From the NCBI RefSeq assembly GCF_048593165.1, contig NZ_CP184271.1: 64,000 nt of DNA, one strand, 5' to 3'. This DNA is from Pectobacterium sp013449375. Its GTDB lineage: Bacteria > Pseudomonadota > Gammaproteobacteria > Enterobacterales > Enterobacteriaceae. The notes below the pieces were generated by a model that was not told where the DNA came from, made no database searches, and saw only the letters and a list, made by a program, of their open reading frames with translations. A program made the position numbers and the translations under genes. Shown here in pieces: positions 45,551 to 54,561 of the stretch. Positions within the stretch are counted from its first letter, which is position 1; each line of letters begins with the position of its first letter.

Positions 45551-45573
45551 AGCCTCAGCATTACGCTGAGCCT
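45551..45573 (-). terminator. Hairpin after the remnant frame
   Basis: A stem CTCAGC/GCTGAG with outer AG/CT pairs and a 5-nt loop, read on the minus strand, is followed by GATTTTAC. It could end the cdiBA transcript after lipoprotein copy 1 and the remnant. Confidence 0.55.
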
Positions 45574-45579
45574 ATACGA

Positions 45580-45867
45580 TTATTCACTATACATTCTGGG
45601 GAAATAGTCGTTGATTTTTGCGTTATCAAATAGTCGATCCGTTGTGAAGTCGGCTACATCGGATACGGCAATGCCATGACGCAGTTCGCTGGGAAAATCG
45701 GCTATCGAACCATAAACCGTAGGTGTTAAGAAGCGGAAGTAATCACTCATTTTCGTGTTACCTTCATAGCCAACAAGATAATCTTCGCCTTCAGAACCAT
45801 GCTGATTTATCTGTTTGATATTTAAAATTAAATGCCACTGTGCATCAGGTGCCAGCCACTGCCTGCT
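45580..45867 (-). pseudogene. Remnant or small open frame between the lipoprotein genes
   Basis: An open frame of 95 codons between in-frame stops overlaps the end of lipoprotein copy 1 in another frame. Its first ATG is at 45750 (56 codons onward, MSDYFRFLTPTVYGSI...). A residue pattern like a real protein continues upstream of that ATG (QHGSEGEDYLVGYEGN). Either it is a small gene with an AAGG site 10 bases before the ATG, or the 3' end of a lost gene. I do not recognise the family. Confidence 0.45.
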
Positions 45868-46376
45868 TTAGCTGTGTAGCGTACCGTATTTAATGGTTTC
45901 AACTGCCACAGACCATTACTGTCTTTCACGATTTCACTGGCATGAACGCGACAGCGGAACCGCAATGTATCGGTTTCCAGTTGGAACTGATAAAACTTCC
46001 CTTCTTCCGGCGTGAAATAAGTATCCACAAGGCAGGTATGCTTACCTTCAACGTAAACATTGACGACTTCGGTTTCTGCACCTGCAATGAGTTGTGTTTC
46101 GTAGTAGTCAATATTGTATTTCTCTCCGGCAACTTTTGGCATCCCCCGATCCACTGTATTCTGTAATACCCACTCACTGGATCGTATCAGGCCACCTTTG
46201 CTCTCACCATTGACCATTTGATAAAGGCTGGTTTGTTCAGTGTTATCGACAATTCTCAGCCATGGAGCATGAGCACTTTGAGGTGGAGGAACGAAAAAAG
46301 TATGGTCTGGAGTAAAGGCACAGCCTGCAGCGATCAGAATGACCGCTGCGTTCGCAGAACGCAGCAACCGTTTCAC
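45828..46376 (-). CDS. Predicted lipoprotein, copy 1, coupled to the CDI membrane protein
   Basis: A 182-residue predicted lipoprotein with a lipobox IAAGC (Cys 19). The GTG start at 46376 overlaps the stop of the small membrane protein (GTGA), so the two are translationally coupled. It is about two-thirds identical to copy 2 over its length by eye, with the same two extra Cys (HTCL and FRCR). The family is unknown to me. Its place directly after cdiA and the putative immunity gene suggests a second immunity component or a protein that guards the cell envelope. Confidence 0.78.
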   Translation of the reverse strand: MKRLLRSANAAVILIAAGCAFTPDHTFFVPPPQSAHAPWLRIVDNTEQTSLYQMVNGESKGGLIRSSEWVLQNTVDRGMPKVAGEKYNIDYYETQLIAGAETEVVNVYVEGKHTCLVDTYFTPEEGKFYQFQLETDTLRFRCRVHASEIVKDSNGLWQLKPLNTVRYTAKAGSGWHLMHSGI

Positions 46377-46630
46377 TGTTTATCTCCTTTACTGTATTCC
46401 ATGCGCATATGTATCCAAACACCCAGGCCAATCACTGGCCCTGAAGCGATGCCAATTCGCAGAGCCTGAGCCAGTAATGGCTGCCACTGCATACCTGATG
46501 GCATTTGCAGGATAAACTGGTAGTAGAGCCATACCCCAAAATAGACAAGTGCCACCGTGCAGGAGAGCGCCAGGAAGCAGCCTCCCATCAGAAATAAAAG
46601 CGTACTAAAGCCAGGTTTTTTTGTACTCAC
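46373..46630 (-). CDS. cdiI: Small membrane protein, likely CDI immunity protein
   Basis: An 85-residue protein with two hydrophobic helices (about 9-37, LLFLMGGCFLALSCTVALV, and 55-72, LRIGIASGPVIGLGVWI). Its GTG start lies 3 bases after the cdiA stop and AAGGA is in place, so it is made with CdiA. In CDI systems the gene right after cdiA encodes immunity to the toxin end. A membrane immunity protein fits a toxin that acts on the inner membrane, which agrees with the Gly/Ala-rich CdiA end. Assigned by position and form, not by sequence likeness. Confidence 0.65.
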   Translation of the reverse strand: MSTKKPGFSTLLFLMGGCFLALSCTVALVYFGVWLYYQFILQMPSGMQWQPLLAQALRIGIASGPVIGLGVWIHMRMEYSKGDKQ

Positions 46631-46633
46631 GGT

Positions 46634-49600
46634 TTATTTTCCTTGTTGATCCTGTGGTTTCTTATCAATTGCTTTCTGGATTACCGTCCCTGTCCCTTCA
46701 GAAACCGCGGCTCCAAAAGTGCTTCCCAGCATATCTGCGGCAGGTTTCGGCAATTTCGTACCCGCTGCGCCACTGATAATGGTCGACGTAGTGGCACCGG
46801 CAACGTTACCGACACCAGCGCCAGTAACAGCCCCAGTAGAATCGTGGTCACCCTTAATTTTACTGCCAACATAGGCTCCGCTCATCCCCCAAGCCTGGGT
46901 TGCTAGGAAGCTCTTCCCAGTGGTGACGGCGCTGACGCCTGTAGCAATTAAAGCATCGGTGTAACTTATTTTTTCACCCGGTTTCATCGTTATTACCTGA
47001 TTATTAATATTGGCTGCACCACCGATGATTCCATTGACTGTGATTGCTCCTCCCGTCACTGTACTCCCTCCACCGAGTGTCAGGGCATTAACCATAAAGA
47101 AGCCCCAGGCTTGCAATAATGCTCTGACCGGATCCTGATTCTCGGAAAGGGTGCCTCTGTTATAGATGCGTAATGATTCACTGACCTGCTCAGGTGTTTT
47201 ACCCTGCTCAATCTCATATTTGGCGAGTGACACCGCACCAGAACCCCAGGACATCATTCCAGGGCTTAACAAATCATTGTTGTCCACGGCATTTTTACTG
47301 GAATCATGTGCAGTGATAACACCAGAAGAAGTCTCCGTGCTGAGCCCGCCAGCAAGGGCTCCTGCTAGTGATGCCAGATTGCTAATCTTTGTGCGCTCTT
47401 CTGGTTTGAGATCTTCCGTTTTAACACCAGGGTATAAATATTCACGAATAGCACGTGCAGCGAGTTCTCCACTCGCCGCGCCTATGGCGCCTGCAGCAGC
47501 ATTTGTTCCTGACAATTCCGCAACGACACCACCTAATACAGCATGTCCAATGGCATTTGCCGCAATTTGACCGGCTGTAGGGTTTTCATCAAAACCTACA
47601 GTCATGCCTTTGACTACTCCAGCCATATAAGGCGCAGCTCCGGCGGCTAGCGCTTTTGCTGGGTCTCCACCAGCCAGAGCAGTAATTGCAGCCGCAGCAG
47701 CTCGAACTCCACGGTCAAGATCACCCCCTGCCTTATACTGGTCACTCACGCTTTTATAAGCTTCTGTGTTTTTGACTCGATTCCAGTAAACATCACGCTT
47801 TTCTTTACCATCCCACTCCCCAGCTTCTTTAATTCCTGCATTGTTCGCCTGAATCTGGCCTTGAGTCAGGGTAATATCGACAGCCTGGTTCGCTATATCA
47901 CCAATCAAGCGCAATCGGCTTAGGCGCTGCTGTTCCTTCGCTTTATCGAAGATGGGGCTGATGCTTTGGTTAGCGTGCTCGACATCGCGGCTTAGCTCAC
48001 TAACATCCTGCTGTTGATTGGCCTGATCGCGAATAATCAGCGACCCTGGTGAGAAAGCGGCATAGGTGGTGCCGGAAGCCTTCCCATCGCTGCCATCCGC
48101 GCCCAGCCCATTGGCCGCCAGATTCTGCACGGCATTTTTCAGCAGATCCTGTGCGCCTAGGCCGCCCGTGCTGATACCGACGCTGCTGTGCGATACCTCA
48201 AACTCCGCACGGTTGTTGATATTGCTGAAGCCCAGCGTGCCGGTACTGAGACGATTTTTATCTTCGCTGGCAGTGCTGCCAATCACCGCACCATCCAACT
48301 GCGTGTGGTTGCCGACTGTGATATCGAAACCGCCGTCACCCGCAAAGATGCCCGTTTGCTCCTGCACGCTGTTGTAGGTGCTGTGGATTTTGTCCTTCGC
48401 CACGCTGGCGCTGACGCTGCCCGTCATGCTGCCAAAGGTAAAGCTGGCACCGGCTGAGCTGTTCTTCTGCTTCGAGTCGTAGTTGTTAACGTCCTGCTCA
48501 CTCTGCAACGTCAGGTTACGGCCGACATTGGCGACGACCCGATCGGCACTCAACTGTGCGCCGCGCAGGGTGGTGTCACGCCCGCTGTTGACCGTCAGCT
48601 TATTGCCCGCATCGACGGTGGTTTCGGTATGCGTCAGGCCCTCGCCATTCTCCTTACCGGAACCTTTACTGGCATTGGCGAACACGCTGATTCCTGCGCC
48701 ACCTTGACCGGCACCGATGCTGACACCGACGCCGCCGCCGCTGCTACTGTTCTTGCCTGTCTGCAACTGCGTATTCTGCGCTGACAGCAGGTTGATATCA
48801 CGGTTTGCCGACAGTAGCACATCGTTGCCTGCTTTCAACTGGCTGCCGCCGAGGGTCAGATCGCCATCGTTGGCATTCTCTGAACCGGTTGCCACCAGGT
48901 TGATATTGTTGCCCGCCTGCACGGTGCTGCCGGAGGCGTTGACCGCTTCGCTGTGGCTCTCGCTCTTCGACTTCGAGGTGCTCAACGACAGGCTGACACC
49001 AATGGCGTTATTGTCGGTGGTGTTCTGCGCCGCCAGCACCGCGGCCTGCGCGGCCTGTACGCCTGCCAGACCGGATTTCAGCTTCTGCAGCGATGCCATA
49101 CGGCCATCCTGCTGCTCATCAGCGGCTTTCGCGCTGGTGTAAGCGGTGTTGATCGCGCTGCCAATGGCGCCAGACAGCGCCAACGTCAAGCCCGTTTGTT
49201 TGCGTTCGTAAGTGGTATCGGTGGTGCTCTGGTTATTCGCGGCATTAATGGTGATATTGTTCGCCACCATATTGATGTCGTTACCGGCGATCACATCAGA
49301 ACTCTGTACGGCGATATTATTACCTGCCACCAGACTGGTATCGCCCGCCACGCTGCCCAGCGTGCTGTTGTTCTGCGTTAGTGCGGCGGTGTCGGAGGTG
49401 GAGGTTTCTTTGATTGAACCAGCAAAGAAGCCAATGCCGCCGCTGCTCATCAGGCCCGACTTGGTGGTTTTCTTCATCGACCAACTGTCGCGGCTCTCTT
49501 CCGCTGCCGTGACGTTGAGATCATTACCGGCACGCAGTGCCAGATCCCGATCCGCCGCCACATCGCTGCCGTTGATATTCAGATTGTTACCCGCGCTGAC

Positions 49601-52600
49601 GGCGATATTTTCCCCACCTAGGCTGCTGCCGTTCGCCAGCGTGGCATCGTAACCGGCGCGGGTGGTGGTGGTGCGTTTCGACAGGAAACCAGAACCTTTC
49701 ACCTTCGAATGCATATCGAGATATTCCTGGCTGCTGGCGCTGCCGAGGTTGATATCATTAGTTGCCGTCAACGTAAGCTGCCGATCGGCATTCAGTTTCG
49801 CCGCCTGAGCGTTAATGTTATTGCCAGCATTCAGCGTGATAGTGCCGTCGCTGGTGATGTCACTGCCCTGAACCTGATTCAACGTCTGCGTGACGTGGTT
49901 ATCTTTATCCCATACCACCTTGTCATGGCTGCCGGTGGTAACCGTGGTCATGTTGATATCGCGGTTAGCGGCGATCTGCGTCTGGCTGTTTTCACCGCTG
50001 TTGACGACCTGCGCGGCCTGTAGATTGACATCACGGCCGGCTTGTAACAGCAGTTTTCCGTCGTCACCTTGCACATACATGCCCGCCACACGATCGATAT
50101 TGTCACGGCTGAAGCGGTTGCTGCCGTTCTGGCTCTCGGCGTGATTGGTCTCGCTGGCGACGGTGATATCTCGTCCGGCCTGCGCCAGCAGGGTATCGGT
50201 CGCGCGTAGCGTACCACCGGTATTCGTGATGTCGTTGGTCGCCTGTAGCGACACGGATTTACCGGCAATAATGCCGCCCACGTTGACGATATCGTCGCCG
50301 GAAACGCTGACCAATTGAGTGGCGCGGATGCGGCCGCTGTTCAGCATACCGCCGCTGATGCCGATGCTGACGTTTTTACCCGCCAGCAGTGCGCCGCTGC
50401 CATCCATATCGCCTGGCTGTACCTGCGCATACACCTGTGGCACCAGTACGTTCTGGGTGCTGCCGTCCGGCATTTTCACATCCTGCGCCACCAGCCATAC
50501 CATATCTTGCGTGATCTGCTTCATCTGTTCGGCGGTCAACGCCACGCCTGGTACCAGATTGAACTTTTTCGCGAAGCTGACGCCGGCTTCCATCAGGCCT
50601 TTGTACTGCTCTTCATCGCTGGTGTAATCGGCGAGATAACGCTGGCCGACTAGCTCGACGATCTGCTCGCGCACCAGACGCTGTTCATAGAAACCATCGC
50701 CGAGGCGTTTTTGTGTGATTGACGGATCGGCCTGCAACTGGCGCAGCATATAGTCGGAACTCAGCCAGGTTCTCTGATTGGTGAAACGCGGATCGGTTTC
50801 GATCAGATAGCTGCTGGTGGCATCCGGCAAGGTGGTGAACAGGCTGCCGGTGGGCAGAGAAGCGTTTGGTGCTATCGAGCGAATGACATCGGTGTTTTGT
50901 CCAGCCACCTCTACGCGCTGCGCAGCGTAATCCGCCAGCGATGGCGCGTTGCTGGTTGACTGGGTATTCTCCTTCATCACGCTCGGGCTGAGGCTGATGG
51001 ACTGAATTTCCGTTGGCGGGGTATAAGCGGACGCTCTGGCTTTCTGGCTGTCGGTGCCTTTCTTATGGATACGATCCCACTCAATCACCTGTCCGACTTT
51101 TTCTGTCAGTTGCTGACCGGTGACTTCGGTGTTCACCAGTTCTTTGACGGCGGTCAGCAGGTTGCCGCCCGCAATAATCTGGCTCTTGTCGTTCAGCAGT
51201 TTATCGCCGGCGAGTGAGATCTGGCCGCCTGCGATAATTTTCGCCGGATCGCTCTGTGCGATCTGTTCTTCGCGCACGGTTTCGGTGTAGCTGTACTGAT
51301 AATAGTGGTCACGACCACACACCACGCCTTCAATACAGATATGACGCACTTCATCTTTGTAGAAACGGATGTTGTAGTCATCAGGGCTATAGTGGACGCC
51401 ATTATTCAGGCTGACCACCATATACTCATTTTTCTGCTTCTGTGACAGTTGTACGAAGCGGGTGACAAAATTGTCGTTGATATTGTTCAGCGCGGTGAAG
51501 CTGAGCGCCATATTGCCGACAGACTCTATGGTGGCACTGTGGTTGTTAAGGCTGCCCGCTTTGCCGCTGGCCAGACCGTTTTCATCGAGGTTGCCGCCGA
51601 TGGCCAGATCGCCACCGCTGTAGATCAGAGAGTGAGTATGGTTGTTCAGCGTGCCGACGCCCAGATCGAGACGCTGACGCGCCGCAATGGTGGCGCTGCT
51701 ATTATTTTCCGCCAGGTTATTCAGTGTCGCTGCGCCGATCGCCAGGCCGTCGCCATAAATACGGCCGGTGCCGATATTATTCACGGTGCTGGCGTTGATG
51801 CGGGTCAGGACGCCGTCGATCAGGCCGCGGTTGCTCAACGTATCGCTGGCGTTCAGCGTGGTCTGCTGGGAACTGAGTTCGCCAGTGGTCTGGTTGTCGA
51901 TGTTGCTGGCCTGCACATTCAGCTTACCACCTGCGCCAAGCAGCGCCTTGTTGATCAGGCTGTTATTGACGTTCAGCGTCAGATCGCCATTTGCCAGCGT
52001 TTTATTGTTGTTGCTGAAGCCGTCCGCGAAGCTGAGATCCATATCGCCAAGCGACAGAATTTCACCACTGCCATTAATCTCGCGACCGCGGAAGGTCAGT
52101 TGCTGACCCGCCACCAGACGGCCACCTTCATTGCTGATACGCAGATCGCTGTGGGTGGCTGCGGCGCGGGAGAGGGCGCTGCTGTTTTGCTGATCGAGCG
52201 TCAGCCGTTTATGCGCGGAGATCTGTCCCTGATTATTATTCAGCACCGGCGTGGCGATGGTCAGATCGCTGGCGGCGGCCAGCGTACCGTTTTGGTTATT
52301 CAGTTCATTGCTGGCCGCAACATCCAGCGAGCCGGAGCTGGCCGCCATGATAGTGCCGCTCTGGTTGTTCAGGCTGGCGCTCTGCACGCTGAATTTTTTG
52401 GCATTGGCGGCGATGCGGCCATTCTGGTTATCAATACGGTCGCTGCTGAGTTGCAGGTCGCGGTCACCGCTTTGCAGTAACTGGCCGCCACGGTTGCTGA
52501 TAACCGGCGTGCTGACCTGTAGCGCATTGGCGTTAATCACGCCGCGATCGTTGCTGAGTTTGCCGGCGGCAGAGAGTGTCAAATCGCCACTTGCCAGTAG

Positions 52601-54007
52601 TTGCGCGTTGTCGGTGATGATATTGCTGCTGCTGGTCAGCGTGGCGTGATGCGCGGCGGTATCGCTGCCGCTGAGATCAATCTGGCTGGCGCTAGCGTTC
52701 AGATCGCCACCGGCCAGCGCCTGACCCTGACTAGTCAGTTTGCCGTCGCTAGCGAGTGTCAGATTACCGCTGTCGGCCAGCGTGCCATCGGTTTTCATCC
52801 CCGCGGCAATGGCCGCGCCTTTGCTGTTGCGGATGGTGGCGCCGCGCACATGGGTGTTGCCTTTGGCGGCGATCAGGCCGCTGTTGGTCACCCCGTCGCT
52901 GGTGGTGGTGCTGTGGTCGCGCTGAGCAAACAGGGTGCCGCTGTTATCGACGTTTTTACCGCCCAGCAGCAGATCCTGTCCGGCATTGATTGTGCCGCTG
53001 TTAACGATATCGCCATTAGCGTTAATGGTGATATCACCCGCCTGCGTGCCGAGTGTGCCTTTGTTACTGACGCCGACCCCTTGTTCGGTCGCCACCAGAC
53101 GGATTTTACCGGCATACATGCCGCCCAGTTGGGCGACGTCGATCGCCAGTGTCGGTTTGACCTCGCTGCTGGCGCTGTCCGTCGTGTTGTTGGCTGTTGC
53201 CGTGTTGTTATCGGCGGCCACCTCGTTTTTACCGGTGGTGACGGTGACATCGTTCGCCCAGAGACCGGCATTGACCTTCACGGTGCGGGCAATCAGATCG
53301 GTGTAGTCCTGCCGACTGCTGTCCATACCAGCGCCTTCCACCACGATCTCGCCGTTGCCTACGCGATAACCGCGCAATTCGCCGTTGGTGATTTGTGGGG
53401 TGCCAGTGGTCAGGGTGGCGCGGTTGGCGTTAATAAAGCCACAGCCGTCGCAGCTGATACCCGCTGGGTTGGCGATCACCACCTGCGCCTTACGGCCTGC
53501 CACTTCGACATAGCCGTTCAGCTTGCTCGGGTCACGCGAGTTGACCTCGTTAAGAATAATTTTGGCTTCACCTTTCCCCAGCCATGGGTTACCTGCCACC
53601 CAGCCGCCCAGTTGGGTCTGTACCTGCTTGTGCGAGTTATTAAGAATCGCACCTTTGTTATCGACGTCAAACTGGGTGTATTTGTTATGCGAAACACCAC
53701 CGGCGCTCGGCGTTTGGATATTGACCTGCGGCGTGCCGTTGGCGCTCTGCATCACATTCGGCTGCTGGCCGCTCGGTGCGCTTTTGTCAGCGACAATCCC
53801 AGCCGCCAGCACCTGTGGCGCGAGCGTGACCAGGCCGAGTGCGGTCATGGTCAGGAAGGTGGTAGGCTTCATCCGGCCAATCAGTTGGCTCAGCGTATGG
53901 CCGACGCCATTTGCGCCACTTTTGCCTTGGCCACGGTTGATTTCGGAAACCACCATTAACAGGCTGCGAGCCTTGTTGAAAATGATGCGATAGAGGTTCT
54001 TATTCAC
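46634..54007 (-). CDS. cdiA: CdiA/HecA-like two-partner secretion exoprotein
   Basis: A 2457-residue exoprotein. Order: extended signal peptide (1-69, MNKNLYRIIFNKARS then ALGLVTLAPQVLA), TPS secretion domain (about 70-320, with ANPAGISCDGCGFINANR), filamentous-haemagglutinin repeats, a Cys-bearing segment near 875-910 (ICIEGVVCGRDHYY) in the place of a receptor-binding region, a second repeat field to about 1950, a pretoxin domain, and VDNN at 2241-2244 where CDI proteins have VENN. The last 213 residues would be the toxin. They are rich in Gly and Ala (YTDALIATGVSAVTTGKSF, AYVGSKIKGD, STFGAAVSEGTGTVI), like membrane-acting CDI toxins. GTG start. It is exported by the cdiB product. Alternative: a HecA-like adhesin. 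Confidence 0.88.
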   Translation of the reverse strand: MNKNLYRIIFNKARSLLMVVSEINRGQGKSGANGVGHTLSQLIGRMKPTTFLTMTALGLVTLAPQVLAAGIVADKSAPSGQQPNVMQSANGTPQVNIQTPSAGGVSHNKYTQFDVDNKGAILNNSHKQVQTQLGGWVAGNPWLGKGEAKIILNEVNSRDPSKLNGYVEVAGRKAQVVIANPAGISCDGCGFINANRATLTTGTPQITNGELRGYRVGNGEIVVEGAGMDSSRQDYTDLIARTVKVNAGLWANDVTVTTGKNEVAADNNTATANNTTDSASSEVKPTLAIDVAQLGGMYAGKIRLVATEQGVGVSNKGTLGTQAGDITINANGDIVNSGTINAGQDLLLGGKNVDNSGTLFAQRDHSTTTSDGVTNSGLIAAKGNTHVRGATIRNSKGAAIAAGMKTDGTLADSGNLTLASDGKLTSQGQALAGGDLNASASQIDLSGSDTAAHHATLTSSSNIITDNAQLLASGDLTLSAAGKLSNDRGVINANALQVSTPVISNRGGQLLQSGDRDLQLSSDRIDNQNGRIAANAKKFSVQSASLNNQSGTIMAASSGSLDVAASNELNNQNGTLAAASDLTIATPVLNNNQGQISAHKRLTLDQQNSSALSRAAATHSDLRISNEGGRLVAGQQLTFRGREINGSGEILSLGDMDLSFADGFSNNNKTLANGDLTLNVNNSLINKALLGAGGKLNVQASNIDNQTTGELSSQQTTLNASDTLSNRGLIDGVLTRINASTVNNIGTGRIYGDGLAIGAATLNNLAENNSSATIAARQRLDLGVGTLNNHTHSLIYSGGDLAIGGNLDENGLASGKAGSLNNHSATIESVGNMALSFTALNNINDNFVTRFVQLSQKQKNEYMVVSLNNGVHYSPDDYNIRFYKDEVRHICIEGVVCGRDHYYQYSYTETVREEQIAQSDPAKIIAGGQISLAGDKLLNDKSQIIAGGNLLTAVKELVNTEVTGQQLTEKVGQVIEWDRIHKKGTDSQKARASAYTPPTEIQSISLSPSVMKENTQSTSNAPSLADYAAQRVEVAGQNTDVIRSIAPNASLPTGSLFTTLPDATSSYLIETDPRFTNQRTWLSSDYMLRQLQADPSITQKRLGDGFYEQRLVREQIVELVGQRYLADYTSDEEQYKGLMEAGVSFAKKFNLVPGVALTAEQMKQITQDMVWLVAQDVKMPDGSTQNVLVPQVYAQVQPGDMDGSGALLAGKNVSIGISGGMLNSGRIRATQLVSVSGDDIVNVGGIIAGKSVSLQATNDITNTGGTLRATDTLLAQAGRDITVASETNHAESQNGSNRFSRDNIDRVAGMYVQGDDGKLLLQAGRDVNLQAAQVVNSGENSQTQIAANRDINMTTVTTGSHDKVVWDKDNHVTQTLNQVQGSDITSDGTITLNAGNNINAQAAKLNADRQLTLTATNDINLGSASSQEYLDMHSKVKGSGFLSKRTTTTRAGYDATLANGSSLGGENIAVSAGNNLNINGSDVAADRDLALRAGNDLNVTAAEESRDSWSMKKTTKSGLMSSGGIGFFAGSIKETSTSDTAALTQNNSTLGSVAGDTSLVAGNNIAVQSSDVIAGNDINMVANNITINAANNQSTTDTTYERKQTGLTLALSGAIGSAINTAYTSAKAADEQQDGRMASLQKLKSGLAGVQAAQAAVLAAQNTTDNNAIGVSLSLSTSKSKSESHSEAVNASGSTVQAGNNINLVATGSENANDGDLTLGGSQLKAGNDVLLSANRDINLLSAQNTQLQTGKNSSSGGGVGVSIGAGQGGAGISVFANASKGSGKENGEGLTHTETTVDAGNKLTVNSGRDTTLRGAQLSADRVVANVGRNLTLQSEQDVNNYDSKQKNSSAGASFTFGSMTGSVSASVAKDKIHSTYNSVQEQTGIFAGDGGFDITVGNHTQLDGAVIGSTASEDKNRLSTGTLGFSNINNRAEFEVSHSSVGISTGGLGAQDLLKNAVQNLAANGLGADGSDGKASGTTYAAFSPGSLIIRDQANQQQDVSELSRDVEHANQSISPIFDKAKEQQRLSRLRLIGDIANQAVDITLTQGQIQANNAGIKEAGEWDGKEKRDVYWNRVKNTEAYKSVSDQYKAGGDLDRGVRAAAAAITALAGGDPAKALAAGAAPYMAGVVKGMTVGFDENPTAGQIAANAIGHAVLGGVVAELSGTNAAAGAIGAASGELAARAIREYLYPGVKTEDLKPEERTKISNLASLAGALAGGLSTETSSGVITAHDSSKNAVDNNDLLSPGMMSWGSGAVSLAKYEIEQGKTPEQVSESLRIYNRGTLSENQDPVRALLQAWGFFMVNALTLGGGSTVTGGAITVNGIIGGAANINNQVITMKPGEKISYTDALIATGVSAVTTGKSFLATQAWGMSGAYVGSKIKGDHDSTGAVTGAGVGNVAGATTSTIISGAAGTKLPKPAADMLGSTFGAAVSEGTGTVIQKAIDKKPQDQQGK

Positions 54008-54034
54008 GAAAAGTTATCCCTGCTAAAAGTGATG

Positions 54035-54550
54035 TTAAGCAACCAGCGGCGTGTTCTGCTGCCAGAATCTGAATTGTTGTTGGGTGACGTCATCGCCACG
54101 AAATTGGAGTACCCGTTGTCCGCGTTCCGCCCCTTTGTGGTACAGCGCACGGCCACATAAGTGGGGAAACAGCGTGCCGCCGACGATGCGACGAAATGCC
54201 TGCTGGTCGCCGAAGGGCGCGACCCAGTCGCGGAACCACAGGCGGTCGCCGCTGGTCCAGTCTTGCGGTTGCACCAGAATGCCGGGGCCGGTGAGATAGC
54301 GCTGTTCCGCTTCTTCATCCATCCACGCCCAACTGAGGAAAAACATCGGCTTGTCGTCGCGGCTGGCGATAACAAACTGTTGATGTTTGATCGCGGGCAG
54401 CAGCAGCGTCGGTAGCACACTGAGCGGAATATCGCGGTGCTGTTCCGAATGCATCCACAGCCAGACCGCTGCGCCAAGCGCTTCCGCTTCGCTGAACTGA
54501 CCGCCGAGCAGCGGGGCGGTTAACTGATAGCCATTTACAGGAATTTTCAT
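54035..54550 (-). CDS. HlyC-like toxin-activating lysine acyltransferase
   Basis: A 171-residue protein of the RTX toxin acyltransferase family. The segment WLWMHSEQHRDIPLSVLPTLLLPAI matches HlyC around its catalytic His (SPLHRD), and TSGDRLWFRDWVAPFGD carries the conserved Asp region. Such enzymes move an acyl chain from acyl carrier protein to lysines of a protoxin in the cytoplasm. The start at 54550 has AAGGAAG and a gap of 11 bases after cdiB; a longer start at 54574 would overlap cdiB. It lies between the transporter and exoprotein genes, so CdiA is the likely target. No RTX pore-forming toxin is encoded in this operon. Confidence 0.87.
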   Translation of the reverse strand: MKIPVNGYQLTAPLLGGQFSEAEALGAAVWLWMHSEQHRDIPLSVLPTLLLPAIKHQQFVIASRDDKPMFFLSWAWMDEEAEQRYLTGPGILVQPQDWTSGDRLWFRDWVAPFGDQQAFRRIVGGTLFPHLCGRALYHKGAERGQRVLQFRGDDVTQQQFRFWQQNTPLVA

Positions 54551-54561
54551 CACGCGCTTCC

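Noticed and set aside
51449..53959. Long plus-strand open frames opposite cdiA (343 and 452 codons)
   Set aside because: They lie fully inside cdiA, match no family, and arise from the codon bias and repeats of the real gene on the other strand.
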